Assembly (NCBI GenBank): GCA_002633005.1
Contig: NMRA01000039.1
Location: 1,159,471 to 1,223,470 of the forward strand
Direction of reading: 5' to 3'
DNA from: Phoronis australis
Lineage: Eukaryota > Phoronida > Phoronidae
DNA: 64,000 bases
The notes beneath the pieces were generated by a model, which saw only the letters and a program-made list of their open reading frames with translations, was not told the DNA's origin and searched no databases. The first letter of the stretch is position 1, and every line of letters starts with the position of its first letter. The position numbers and the translations under genes were made by a program. Positions 26,464-37,020 of the stretch are shown one piece after another.

Positions 26464-28459
26464 TCCCATGTAGTGCGGATGGGAGGTTTCAACTTACTGG
26501 TAAAAACAGCGTTTTGATACCTTTTCTGCTATCACTATCCTAGCAAGTTTCCTTGATTGGCTTGCACAATAAGGCAAACTTGTTGAAATATTCATGGATG
26601 CAGGATAACATGTTCCATACATTTCCTACTTTAAAGTAGGTTCCACACCCTTTGAAGTCCGTAGCTGCGACTCAAAAACTCAAAAAGCGAGAGAAATTCG
26701 ATCCCAACAGATATCAGTATGTTAAAGTAAAATAATGAACAATGGGAGGGACCGACTCTGTTTTTACATTAATGAACCGCTGTGTAGTAATTGAATTTCT
26801 GTCTACCAAATCTCAAAGTTGGGATCAACTGTGAGTTGCTTTCACGCTCTCAATACTCTAGAGAGTGCCAATATGAAAAGTCCCTTTTCACCCAGTGTCC
26901 TTGAGGAGAAGCTTGGCCATTGGCAGGAAAGTGTGATGTATGCTGTTAGCTAATGGGTTGTGGAGTGCGTAGGGCTGCCAAGGTGGAGTGCATAAGTCTG
27001 CCAACGACAACGTTGGTCTCTGTTTTCCTTAGTTTCACTCATTTGAGATAACATTTAACTTGTGGTCTGTCATTAGCCTTTTAATGTTGTGCGCCTGTTT
27101 CTACCATTTGAACAATTTGTCTAGCACTCACTTATCTGGTGGTTGTTAGATGGTCCGTGCCTTGCACTAGGTTTGTGGCTCTGGAATTACATTTACAAAG
27201 TGGTTTGAATAACGATTTCATTTAAATGTCTTTAAACTGGAACAAAAGTGATTGGCAAAATTTCCAATATTTTTGTTCAAAGTTATGTGTTTTTTCATAA
27301 CAAATGTGCAACAAAAGCTGTTTAAATAGTGAAGTAAAGTTTTCTTCTTGGCTATTTTTGTAAAAAATTGATTGTCGCTGTTTTGACATAGTTGTGCTCT
27401 AAGTTGAATAAGAAACTTTACTATAGTGGTCAGTTTACTGCATTGGAACAAAACGAAACATTGATATGTAGGCCAACCCCATTACTGAAAGTGGGCCTTC
27501 ACAAGGTCTTAAAAACGTAAAAACGAGGAATAGTGTTTTAAGAGAGTCATTTCAGTCTTTGTTTTGTTCTGGAATGTGGGACTTAGTTTTGAAATTGTTC
27601 AATCCTGAAACCTGTGTCTAGGATATGAGGAGCACAGGTTTTGTTGGAACACTGTCCGAGAGCTATTGCTTGACTGGTACTGCAGCCTGTGTTTGCCCAC
27701 TGCTGAGGCCTTGCTTGGGAACTCTGTCATAAGCCAGATTTGTTGAAAGCTCTGATGAGGCGTGGGACAAGAAATGCTAACCTTACTATGCTGCTTCATT
27801 AGGATAGTCTGTGGCACATGGGACTTCTGTCATGACTTAGAAATCCAACCTAATGCTGTAACTGGGCAACCTTCAACATTGGTAACAGAGAAGATACCAA
27901 ATGAAGAAAAATCTGTCTGAAGCAATACTTCTCTTAGAGATACCACAAAGCCAAATTTGCCAGTGAGATACTACCTTAGACAGCAAAGCAGCCACCGAAC
28001 ATGATACCGCAAGACCGTAATACCCACCCCTAGCCGATACCTGAGGGGATAGAATGCCCAACTGCCTTGTCGACATGTCCTTTTTAAAAGGATAGTTCCC
28101 TTCTTCAGGGCTTCTGTATGATGTTATTTGTTTCTATTGTAATTGTAGGTGGCATGGCCACAGGTGTTCCATTATATTAGTCCTCAATCTAATAATGAAA
28201 GTACTTTTGTAGAGCCAGTACTTAATATAGTCAAAACGTGTGCGCCTGACGTCATTGGTGGAAAACAGGGCGGAATGCGTCATCCAGGTGTTGCCGTTGA
28301 TGGCAATGTCGTCACAATGCTGGCTGTTTTTTTTTTGGCACATCATTTCATTCTCATTTGGAAGATAAACAACTTGTAGTGTTGTTCAAGTAAAGTGATA
28401 CTTAGCAGAGCAGATCACTGACTCCACCTACTGGGCTAATTCTCCGCTTAAATTGCACA

Positions 28460-28680
28460 AAAGTAATTACGGAATTTGTTTTTTCATTTTTCAAAGGCTT
28501 GAGACCATTGCTGCAAATAGTGGAAGTTTTAACTAATGTTTTTTTTGATATCTATGCAGTACAAACCATGATACTAATAGACTAAAGTTTCCTTAATCTT
28601 TACTTTAGTGGAGAAATTTGACGAAGTGGAATTTCACTTGTCGACCATACTGCGTTTCAAGTAATTTTTTAATTACCGTA
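28460..28680. mobile_element. MITE family A copy, inverted orientation
   Basis: It contains GTGGAATTTCACTTGTCGACC and ACTGCGTTTCAAGTAATT near the right end. Its terminal repeats are diverged. Confidence 0.65.
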
Positions 28681-28786
28681 TATTCAATAAGTAATCCACA
28701 TTTGGAAGGTGCAAGATTGAGCCATCATGGAAATGTAATGATAGCAATACGACACGATAAATAAGGGAAGGTTATTATTTTGTTTA

Positions 28787-28993
28787 TTAATTACTTTTAT
28801 ACAAAAGTAAGATTTCTACTTTGTTATGAGCGCAACTTTTACTGCTCCAGACGGTGTCTTCAAACAACTTTCTATTAGATTTAGGAAATTTGTTAGCCGT
28901 GCAATCAGTCATTCGTAAAAGGAAGAATGGACATTTTGTTAATAGTTTTTGTTCGAAATAACGGGACAGTTGCCGCCGTAGTTTGTTGTTCAT
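28787..28993 (-). CDS. Unrecognised small ORF with promoter-like upstream sequence
   Basis: A 68-codon minus-strand frame starts at 28993 (MNNKLRRQLSRYFEQKLL) and is basic and Cys-containing. No family is recognised. Upstream of its start, at about 29046-29107, the DNA is locally GC-rich and carries two CCAAT boxes in a direct repeat (each reads GATTGGCT on plus). An AATAAA-like sequence follows the stop. It may be a nested intronic gene, an unrecognised transposon remnant, or chance. Confidence 0.2.
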   Translation of the reverse strand: MNNKLRRQLSRYFEQKLLTKCPFFLLRMTDCTANKFPKSNRKLFEDTVWSSKSCAHNKVEILLLYKSN

Positions 28994-29439
28994 GTTTGGA
29001 CGTTGAATGGCGAGATAACTGGTAACGTCAGCAGGCTTGATGTCGGCGATTGGCTGGCAGGTTACGGCGAGATTTTATGATTGGCTCCCAGGTTAGGGCG
29101 GGAATTGATGATTTGTAATAAAATCACAAAAAACAACAGGTTCCATTGTTAAGTAGTGCTTGTCAAAGGTAAGAACTTGAAGAAGTCTGTCTCATCTAAC
29201 AATGATCACAAAAATGCAATTCTTAACCTTAAAACCGATTTGTGTCCTTTTTAGAAAAGTATTTTGTGGAATGAAATATTCATATCAAAGATTTTTAATA
29301 ACAACCTACGATTTGGTATCAGATGGCGGAGCATAGCTATTGATTTCACTTAGACACTTAAAATAATTATTTCATTAATATCTGTGGGCAACATTACCAG
29401 ATGCAGAGAATGGAAATGGGATTGCACTATTGTTTTGTA

Positions 29440-29516
29440 AATGTCTGTATGTATGTGTGTTCGCATTTGTACGTCTTTGTGTGTGTATGTTTGTATGCGC
29501 GTATGTATGTATGTAT
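29440..29516. repeat. TATG/TGTG low-complexity tract
   Basis: An imperfect run of GTATG and GTGTG units. Confidence 0.8.
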
Positions 29517-29710
29517 TCTTTTCGTGTGATAATAGGTCATGTGACCAATTGTTGTGTGAGTAACACTGTAGCTTTGTCACAGGCAACGTTCATAAGTTAC
29601 GTAATTTGAATGCAGTTGGATATAGGCAAAGGTTACTCCTAAATGACATGATTTTTATGTGCCCACATATTTATATGTGGACGCATTATTTAAGATGAGC
29701 AGTATGTAAA

Positions 29711-29938
29711 ATGCGGTCATCGTTGTTAAATGACGCTGAAGTTTTTATGAAGTTAATGCTTGAATCATCCAGCTACTTGACGTATTTGAATTTAAGTGAC
29801 ATCTTGCAGTTGATCAAGCGTGTTCCGCGTTCTAAATTGAAGAAGGCAAATGAAATATGGATAGATTTGATCAATTATTTGACAACTGTAGAACAGTCCT
29901 TAGCCATTAGGTTGGCTGTTCTCAGTCAGTCTGTGTAA
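29711..29938 (+). CDS. Unrecognised ORF, 75 codons
   Basis: The frame MRSSLLNDAEVFMKLM... is rich in Leu, Ile and Lys and looks helical (LSDILQLIKRVPRSKLKKAN). Its stop overlaps a second ATG in the order TAATG. No family is recognised, and neither splice sites nor CaV-beta similarity support it as an exon of the host gene. Listed because it looks more protein-like than neighbouring frames; it may well be chance. Confidence 0.15.
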   Translation: MRSSLLNDAEVFMKLMLESSSYLTYLNLSDILQLIKRVPRSKLKKANEIWIDLINYLTTVEQSLAIRLAVLSQSV

Positions 29939-30784
29939 TGGTGATTGTAGCTCTTCAACTGACAGGCTATAATAGCTTTAATGATTTCCTGTGTACTAAG
30001 GGATTAAGGAGATGTGCTGTAGATACTGAGCCAAAGGTAATATCTGACATTCAGGCTCTGTGTTTATGTAGGTATTTTAGTCTTGGGTGTCCTTGTGTGC
30101 TGCCTGTGAGTGTGTTTTTGGTTCTGGCCAGTGAAATTGACTGCCTTCGTAAGGCTGATGATTAGGAGTGAGTTCTACTTGGCAGTGGGCGACGCTCGGC
30201 CACACCTTAATACCTGTATGAAAGGTGTCTTTTTTGTTGAGATGGAATGTCATGGAGATGATTTGTTTGGAAATGTGACGACTTACCTGCAGATGGCGGC
30301 ACATGTCATCTCGTGTGGCATTTTTGCCGAGCTGTTCATGAAAGCTAACCTGTTGCTGCCAACACTCTACAAAATGATGAAATGACTGGCGCAAGAAACA
30401 TGAGTTAATTGATGGAGCTCAGTCATCTTGATCATATAATGTAGATATAACACAATTTTTCTTGTACTGTCGTAATACTGAACCAGTCTGTCGCTGATGG
30501 CAGCTAGTGGTCATCTTTAGACTGACCATGATATCTACTCACTATCCAAACCATACATACCTTTCATTTCATGCTTCCATTCTGTTATACACCATCTCAA
30601 CTGGTTTGCTGTGTTACCTCACAGATGGCATTAGTCACTGGCAGGGGTCCCACCCGTATTTCAAGACCCAGTTTGATGCCTGTTATTCATCAGAGAAAAC
30701 TGGTTTTGAAATGTGTCTCACCTTCTCACATCTTAGTCCCCTTCCATAGCAAGTCATTTCAATTTCACATTTGTCTGTTGACAG

Positions 30785-30901
30785 GGTTCACTGGATTCCA
30801 ACTATAGCCAGCCTTCTTCTGATCTGTCACTAGACGAAGAGCGGGAGGCTCTACGGCGGGAGACCGAACGGCAGGCTCTAGAACAAATAGAAAAGGCCAG
30901 G
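30785..30901 (+). CDS. CACNB: CaV-beta exon 2 (conserved N-terminal region)
   Basis: This 117-bp exon encodes 39 residues from GSLDSNYSQ to IEKAR, the conserved segment before the SH3 domain. It lies between TTGACAG (acceptor) and GTGCGT (donor), phase 0 on both sides. The vertebrate counterpart reads GSADSYTS to the same RR-ERQAL helix, and the exon limits match the family. The segment forms an amphipathic, charged helix (LDEEREALRRETERQALEQIE). Because its 5' junction is phase 0, alternative first exons can attach here, as in vertebrate CACNB genes. Certain as to family. Confidence 0.95.
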
Positions 30902-30968
30902 GTGCGTATTCTGACGTTGCACTTCCCATTTTAAGGATTGGCTGAAAACGTGACTCAGCTGTTGTGGT

Positions 30969-31129
30969 GTGAATGAGAGTTATGAAATTTTCGTCGTTGT
31001 GTGCAGCTGTGAAAAGCCTGTGAAGATGTGAAATCCCATCTCTGCATTGTGAATGAGAGTTTTGAAATTTTCACCGTTGTGTGCGGCTGTGAAAAAAGCC
31101 TGTGAACATGTGAAATCCCGAGTCTGCAT
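30969..31129. repeat. 80-bp tandem duplication
   Basis: Two adjacent units start GTGAATGAGAGTT and both end GAAATCCC...TCTGCATT, with scattered differences. Confidence 0.85.
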
Positions 31130-31236
31130 TGAAACTTACTGCAATAAATGATAAGAGTATGGCATTGAAGTATTTTAAATAGGAATTTTTGTTTAGATAT
31201 GCCTCTTGCCTGAGGTTGGTTTCTCACTTCTTCAGT

Positions 31237-31471
31237 GAGACTGTGATGTGTCGGACAAAATTGATTGTCAAAATTGCCATTTTTCTTGGGCTTCTAACAT
31301 GTCTTGTGAATGCCCGCAACTTTTCAAAACATCGTCTAGTGGTAGCTTGGGAAAAGAACTTGTACATGGTGAAGCATTAATTTGGTGCAAGATATCTTTC
31401 TTGGAAAAATATGAAACTATAATTCACTTGTCCACTGTATTGCATTTTAAATTGGCGAGACTTTACTGTAT
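31237..31471. mobile_element. MITE family A copy, inverted orientation
   Basis: TCGGACAAAATTGATTGTC at the left and TTTTAAATTGGCGAGACTTTA followed by CTGTA at the right. It is one of the copies that shows the terminal ACTG/TA arrangement. Confidence 0.8.
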
Positions 31472-32269
31472 AGCCAACTGAAGGCTATTATTCTGTTTAC
31501 TGGCCTCAACGGACAAGAACATTGCTATGCATGGACTCAGACCTGCACTCAAATTCATTTACAGGATAAATGTCATTGTAGCTACATACCGCCGAACCCA
31601 GGATACATTTTTCCTGTAATAGTTTGATCTCTAATCATACAGTGCTCGATTTCCGCCTCGGCCTTTGCAGGCTTGGAATATAATCAATAATTTAAACTCA
31701 GCTGCCAGCTAGCAATGATCGAGTTTCATACTACCCAGTCATTTCCCTGTGACCCTTACTTTTCGTTCATGCTATTGTCTGGTACTTTTAAGCTTGTTTT
31801 TCAAGCTGCGTGCTGCAGTGGCTGGCCATTTTCTGAAACAGGTGTCCCAGTATGACAGCATCACCCCTTTTCCTCCCTTAAACTTGCTGTATCATCAAGT
31901 TCATTAATCACATGAACGGCACAGCTAGGAACCATTAATCTGACATCAAACAAATCTATACCGTGTCATCTCCAATTTTGGAGTTATAGCAAAAATTGTC
32001 TTTGTTCAAATTTCTTAATGAAATTAAAGTCAGTTATTCTATTTGCATTGTTTGGATTGCACAGTACAGTTGTCCCTAAACAACCTGTAGAAAATTTTGA
32101 GTCTTTGTAGTGCAGAGTAATAGGCCTTCTGATAATGGAAAAGGGCAATTTCAGTCCCTACCCTGGTTTTTTAGTTGGAGAGTCAGTCCTAGAAACCAGT
32201 GGGACGTAACCAGTGGGACGTAACTAGTCTGTTGTCAGCATCACTGGTAGTATTGGTGTTCTTTTGTAG

Positions 32270-32392
32270 ACGAAAGATGTGGCTTTTGCAGTACGAACAA
32301 ACATAGCCTACGATGGGACTTCGGACGACGACGTCCCTGTCTCAGGGATGGCTGTCAGCTTTGGTATAAAAGACTTCCTACATATTAAAGAG
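32270..32392 (+). CDS. CACNB: CaV-beta exon 3 (SH3 domain, first half)
   Basis: A 123-bp exon of 41 codons, from [11 protein letters not shown] to FLHIKE, phase 0 on both sides. Acceptor TTTTGTAG, donor GTAATG. It encodes the first part of the SH3 domain ([13 protein letters not shown], then the variable [13 protein letters not shown] loop and the KDFLHIKE strand). In CaV-beta the SH3 domain packs on the GK domain and its usual proline-peptide groove is blocked. Residues 119-159 of the modelled long form. Confidence 0.97.
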
Positions 32393-33099
32393 GTAATGGT
32401 CATAACGTATACAGTTGTTATAATCTGGGGTTGTTGTGTCATTGGTCAGCGCTAGCTAGGTTAAGTCAAAATCGCAAACTTCAAAGTGGTATTACTCGGG
32501 TTAGTAGTGGGGAATCTGTTGAAGCAATCAGATGAATTCCGCTTGCTTCGTGGCTTTGTCATGTGGAATTTGGACTGCAAGCTTGCCATACTAAAGAAAT
32601 GAACAATAAAAGTATTCTGCCCAATAACATGAGGCAAAACATTGGTTTTGTGAAGATAGCGTTACAGATGACTTGAACTTGTGGCAGGCTCCAGCCACAG
32701 TTGGATATCAAGTAAAAAGGCTTTGAATGTGGTGGCCCCTATGAACATTGTTTGATAACGTCAAACCCACTGTTTGGTGATGTCATACCCATTGTTGGGT
32801 GATGCCCCACCCACTGTTAAATGATGTCACACCCGCTGCCCAATGTTGTTAGACCTGTTGATGACACATCACTCTCTGTTTGATGATGTCATATCCATTG
32901 TTTACCTCATAAGGCTTACCAACGTATGCTTTATTTTCCTGTTTCGAAAAACAACTTCACAGAATTTCTGAAGATAAGCTTTCTGGAGGCATTGCTAAAA
33001 TAAGTACTGTCTGTTAAAATATTATGTCAATAAAAAGGTACTGAAATCAAATCACCATCACAACAGATTTACGCATGCATTTCCCGTGTCTCATTGCAG
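32393..33099. other. CACNB: Intron 3
   Basis: A 707-bp intron with an array of TGATGTCA-type repeats at 32748-32906. Confidence 0.9.
32748..32906. repeat. Degenerate 22-25-bp array with CRE-like cores
   Basis: About six diverged units of the form TTTGGTGATGTCATACCCATTG. Three keep TGATGTCA, one substitution from the CREB/ATF palindrome TGACGTCA, and one has AACGTCAA. Confidence 0.65.
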
Positions 33100-33233
33100 A
33101 AATTTAATAACAATTGGTGGATAGGGCGGTTGGTGAAGGAGGGCTGTGATGTGGGCTTTATACCGAGCCCTGCCCGCCTCGAAGCCCTGCGCATCCAGCA
33201 GAGCAGCACAAGGCCGCAAAAAATATATACAAG
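33100..33233 (+). CDS. CACNB: CaV-beta exon 4 (SH3 domain, second half)
   Basis: A 134-bp exon between TCATTGCAG and GTAGGT, entering in phase 0 and leaving two bases (AG) of a split Ser codon. It encodes [19 protein letters not shown], then [15 protein letters not shown]. The WWIGR, KEG and GFIPSP signatures are those of the CaV-beta SH3 domain and are nearly invariant in the family. After the SH3 domain it begins the linker that leads into the HOOK. Confidence 0.98.
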
Positions 33234-35506
33234 GTAGGTAGGCGCTGGCTAGTCTCGTTTGACGTGTTGAGAAGACCAGCCAAGCACAACGGGTGGGCTG
33301 AGTGGGTCAGTCAATGAAGTTGTACGCCCCACCTGCTAATTGTGTCCGTGGTAGAGGAATGGGGATTGTGTTCGTCTTAGTACACATTGTTAGGGACCGT
33401 GGTCAGATGGTCTTTAGGAAAACCTTGAATGAGTATGCTGAAAATGCATGCACTTGTTTGGCAACTCCTTGAATAGTAACAGCTGGTTGTCATGTGATTT
33501 CCAGTTCATAGTGACCCTGTGAGTCAGCATGCTCAGAGATTATACATTATCTTGTCAGGTCACGTCACGCAACATTAGTCATACAAAATCCTCAAATGTC
33601 GTATGATTATCAGGGGCCCCTGGTTGCCCTTAGCGATGCATGAATATCGTCATTGGTGTATTATCACATAATGCACTTGTCTGAAGCATGTCACAGTTGA
33701 GACGTTTAGTTTTTACACTTAGCTATCAGCCCCAGCTGCTGTTGTGCAAAATCTAAGTGTCGCGCATGGCTTCACTGGCCGATGGTCATGTGGCGAAAGT
33801 TAATGATTTGTCGAACATTGCCCAGAAAGTTTATTGGCCAGCATTTGTCAAACATAAAGACGCAGAAAGATTATTGGCCGAAGTTCTCATGGGGTTGAAA
33901 TGGGATTGAACCTGACATGGAAGACTCGCATTCATTATCGACCCGTATGTCGATCTAGATTATTACTCATCTTCGGAAAAAATAGTCTTTCCTGGACTTA
34001 CCTGAGCAACTTCAATTCTTAAACAGAAGTGATTGACTGCTATGTGAGGCCCGGTATTGCTCAAGTTCTCCTCCTGCCTTTTGTCTCAAGACTGACATGC
34101 CACTAGGTGTCTCTCAGAAGCTTGAAGAAGCCGAGAGTGGCCAACAAAAATGTTGCTTTCAGTTCTAAATAAGTCGAGGAAAGATCTGGTATTTTTGTGT
34201 GTCGTTATATAGCCAATGTATGGCCGTTATTTTGTTGCCTACCGTTATTTTGTTGCCTACCTTAATCATGTATGGACGGTACTTTGTTGCCTACTGTAAT
34301 CCTAGTTTTTCCTAGTTCTACATTCTTGGTGGAAGGCCAATGTCAGCTCTGATCCACACTAGTGACTTTCATATTTACCAATCATGGGTCAGGCTCAGTT
34401 CACAGACGGAGGTGAACTCATTACTTGAGGGCTTCATCACCATGCTTCACTTGGTGTGTGTTCTGTATACATGTCTGTGGTCAGCTGTAGTCAACCTCTC
34501 CAGCATAATCATTGTCCCATAGTGGTAGCATCCATGAAATGTTATGGGTGACTCCTTGTAAATTGTACAACTGCTCTTTGAGTTATGAGGTTTTGCTTGT
34601 GGCCCACAATGGTGGTGGATTGTAGTTCGTCATTAAGAACAATCAATAACCGCAACAGCGTAGGCTGACAAAATGCCACCCATATCAATTCCCCTCCTCC
34701 AAATAAGTGAATGGAATAAAATATCAAAAAGGACAGAAAATACTAGCATTACCCACAGCTCCTCCAAACTGGCCCAAAGATTTGATCTGTCTGTGGGTTA
34801 ATAGACCCGTCCTGAAATTGCACAACCCCACTCTCGTGCTAAGGCATTTACCCACAATGCAACACACCCGTCAAACTCTTGTCCTGCTTCTTCACATTTG
34901 TTATAGTCACTGTCTTGGTGTCCCAGTTATTATCAATTCGTCATTGGAATACACAGACATGCTTGTATGTATTGCACTTTGAATGGCACTGCTGACACAA
35001 AGTGCGTTTGTTGTGTTTCCCTTGTTGATCAACATATGAATGCCTGACATTTGTAATAGTAGGTCAGTCGTGCAAGTATTTTTTCTACTCCAAACCCAAA
35101 TTAGCCGAGACCAGTTTGGTAATGGAGTTGTATAAGGTCTATGTCAAAAATTTTGTTAGCAGGCTTGGCGGATTCTGTGTGTATGTGTCTTTGAAGCTGC
35201 CACAGTTGTGCAGTGTGTGCACTAGGAATGTGAGAGGGTAAATAACACAGGTCCCTCTGCGTGGGCAAACTTCCCGCCTGTTCATAGCTGTCTCTCTGTT
35301 CTCTCCCCTCGGGACACAGTTTGATACAATTATACACTGGCCATATGTTGGTTGTTTTGTATCTAATTAGATTGGTAGACAACTGGCTTTGCCCGTTGCT
35401 GGTTCAGCAAACAACTAGCAATTGTGCAGGCCTCGCAGTGTATGTGATGATTTTGAGTTGTCCAAGATATCATCCAGAGTACTTGGCAGATATTTTTGTA
35501 GTTATG

Positions 35507-35761
35507 ACTGTCATTGGGTTGTAGTGGTTTGTCAGGTTTAACTGGTGATTCACACACACTGTCATTGGGTTGTAGTGCTTTGTCAGGTTTAACTGGTGCT
35601 TCATTACGACTGTCATTGGGTTGTAGTGCTTTGTCAGGTTTAACTGGTGATTCACACACACTGTCATTGGGTTGTAGTGCTTTGTCAGGTTTAACTGGTG
35701 ATTCATTACGACTGTCATTGGGTTGTAGTGGTTTGTCAGGTTTAACTGGTGATTCACACAC
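35507..35761. repeat. 51-bp minisatellite with A-B-A-B-A order
   Basis: Exactly five 51-bp units start ACTGTCATTGGGTTGTAGTG. Their ends alternate between ATTCACACAC and (A/C)TTCATTACG, so the higher-order period is 102 bp. The period is a multiple of three, which creates repetitive open frames on both strands that are not genes. Confidence 0.95.
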
Positions 35762-36360
35762 ACTGTGTGGTTTGAGCCTCCTTACAAATGTGTTTAGGTG
35801 GTTTACTTGGTGTCAATTAGAGGATTGATATTGATGAAGAAACCTGAGGTTTTTCTTGGAATTAATTTTCTTAAGTCACCACGATGGTTCCCTGATGTTT
35901 TGGCATGCAATTTGTCGAAGCAAAACCTGTGTTGTACGCATGTGAGATGACCGCTGTTCGCGAAAGAAATGAGGCACAATGGTGACACACTGTGCACACA
36001 TCCACCAGGGTAAGGACATAAATAGTGATGCGGTGGCGCTCAGTGACCAACATTGTCCGCAGTTCTCACATGGACTTAACCACTTATTCACGTGTTATTC
36101 ACGTTTGATTCCCGCAAATCAACGTGTGCCAGACATTTCAAAATTCTGACTTCGACATAGCGCACATTTCCGCACAGTGCACGAAATTTTCACGCTCATT
36201 CCCACGGAGATTCTTCATCGCCATGGTGATTTATGGGCCAGTGTGTGTCAGTTAATGACACTAGTGTAGGGATGGCTTTACTGTTGCAAGCTGAAAACAA
36301 AACGACAAGATAATGGCGAGAATATTTATGTTGATAATAATGATAGCAAACCCTCTTAGG

Positions 36361-36504
36361 CCTTCCATCTACCATTAGCCTTCCATCTACCATTAGCCTT
36401 CCATCTACCATTAGCCTTCCATCTACCATTAGCCTTCCATCTAACATTAGCCTTCCATCTACCGATAGCCTTCCATCTACCGTTAGCCTTCCATCTACCA
36501 TTAG
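36361..36504. repeat. 18-bp pyrimidine-rich minisatellite before an acceptor
   Basis: Eight units of CCTTCCATCTACCATTAG with single-base variants end 55 bp upstream of the exon at 36560. One unit contains CTAAC, a branch-point-like sequence. Confidence 0.95.
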
Positions 36505-36559
36505 CCTCTGCCAAGTGCCTTTGTCATGCTCATTGTGTTCTTTTATCTTGTTTTTCCAG

Positions 36560-36645
36560 TAAAACAAGTTCGTCGTCAAATATAGACACGCTACTAGGGA
36601 ACTCTCGCTCTTCAAACTCCAGGGGATCCACTCCTCCCACGCCTG
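36560..36645 (+). CDS. CACNB: CaV-beta exon 5 (HOOK, Ser-rich)
   Basis: An 86-bp exon between TTTTTCCAG and GTGAGT. It completes the split Ser codon and encodes KTSSSSNIDTLLGNSRSSNS then RGSTPPTP, leaving one base (G). The Ser run followed by STPP corresponds to the vertebrate SSSSLGD...STPP stretch at the start of the HOOK, a flexible region that tunes channel inactivation. Serine and proline density makes it a likely phosphorylation region, which is inference. Confidence 0.93.
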
Positions 36646-36652
36646 GTGAGTA

Positions 36653-36666
36653 GCGACACCTGGTGG
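36653..36666 (-). promoter_or_regulatory. CTCF-like motif
   Basis: On the minus strand CCACCAGGTGTCGC has one mismatch to the CTCF core. It lies 7 bp into the intron. Confidence 0.3.
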
Positions 36667-36772
36667 CAATCAGCATCAGCTGACTGTTTTCCCAACTCGC
36701 TGATTTCAGAAGAAGTTTTGCTGTGGAATTCTGCTGATGGTGACCGAAGAAACGTGTTTTCATGGATAGGCC

Positions 36773-37020
36773 TGTAAAATTTCACCAATTTACGACACAA
36801 CATTTCGGGACAAGTGAAATTTTATTTTCAGATTTCTTCTTTAGATATAAATTAAGTAGTACCAAATTAGTGCATGACCATGTTCAAGTTGTGTATTATA
36901 CCTACCATGAGAAATTTTGAACACTTGTGAAAATGCCTAATAGTGTAAAAACCTATTGAACATTGAAAAAGGGGAAATGTTGACCATTATTTTTGTGCAA
37001 AATTAGTGAGATTTTACCGT
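36773..37020. mobile_element. MITE family A copy, well preserved
   Basis: Left end TGTAAAATTTCACCAATTTACG and right end CAAAATTAGTGAGATTTTACC are clear inverted repeats. The interior has GGGACAAGTGAAATTTTATT. Confidence 0.85.

Larger units (their letters stand above)
17205..30784. other. CACNB: Large 5' intron, repeat rich
   Basis: About 13.6 kb without a convincing exon. It holds MITE family A copies (18349, 20711, 22308, 23517, 25894, 28460), an AT repeat at about 19108-19135, a duplicated 642-bp block around the N at 24724, a TCTG repeat at 25599, and two unrecognised small open frames (28787-28993 minus and 29711-29938 plus). Confidence 0.55.
30902..32269. other. CACNB: Intron 2
   Basis: Contains an 80-bp tandem duplication at 30969-31129, an inverted-orientation MITE family A copy at 31237-31471, and a 16-bp direct repeat of GTGGGACGTAAC near 32199. 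No exon was seen. Confidence 0.85.
33234..36559. other. CACNB: Intron 4
   Basis: A 3.3-kb intron. It holds a three-fold CGTTATTTTGTTGCCTAC repeat near 34220-34300, a 51-bp minisatellite at 35507-35761 and an 18-bp minisatellite at 36361-36504 just before the next acceptor. No exon was seen. Confidence 0.85.

Noticed and set aside
35363-35828. Open frames of 97-132 codons with a repeated peptide on both strands
   Set aside because: Produced by the 51-bp minisatellite; both strands are equally open and no protein family is recognised.
36196-36669. 157-codon minus-strand frame with MVDGRL repeats
   Set aside because: It translates the 18-bp minisatellite and overlaps exon 5 in antisense.
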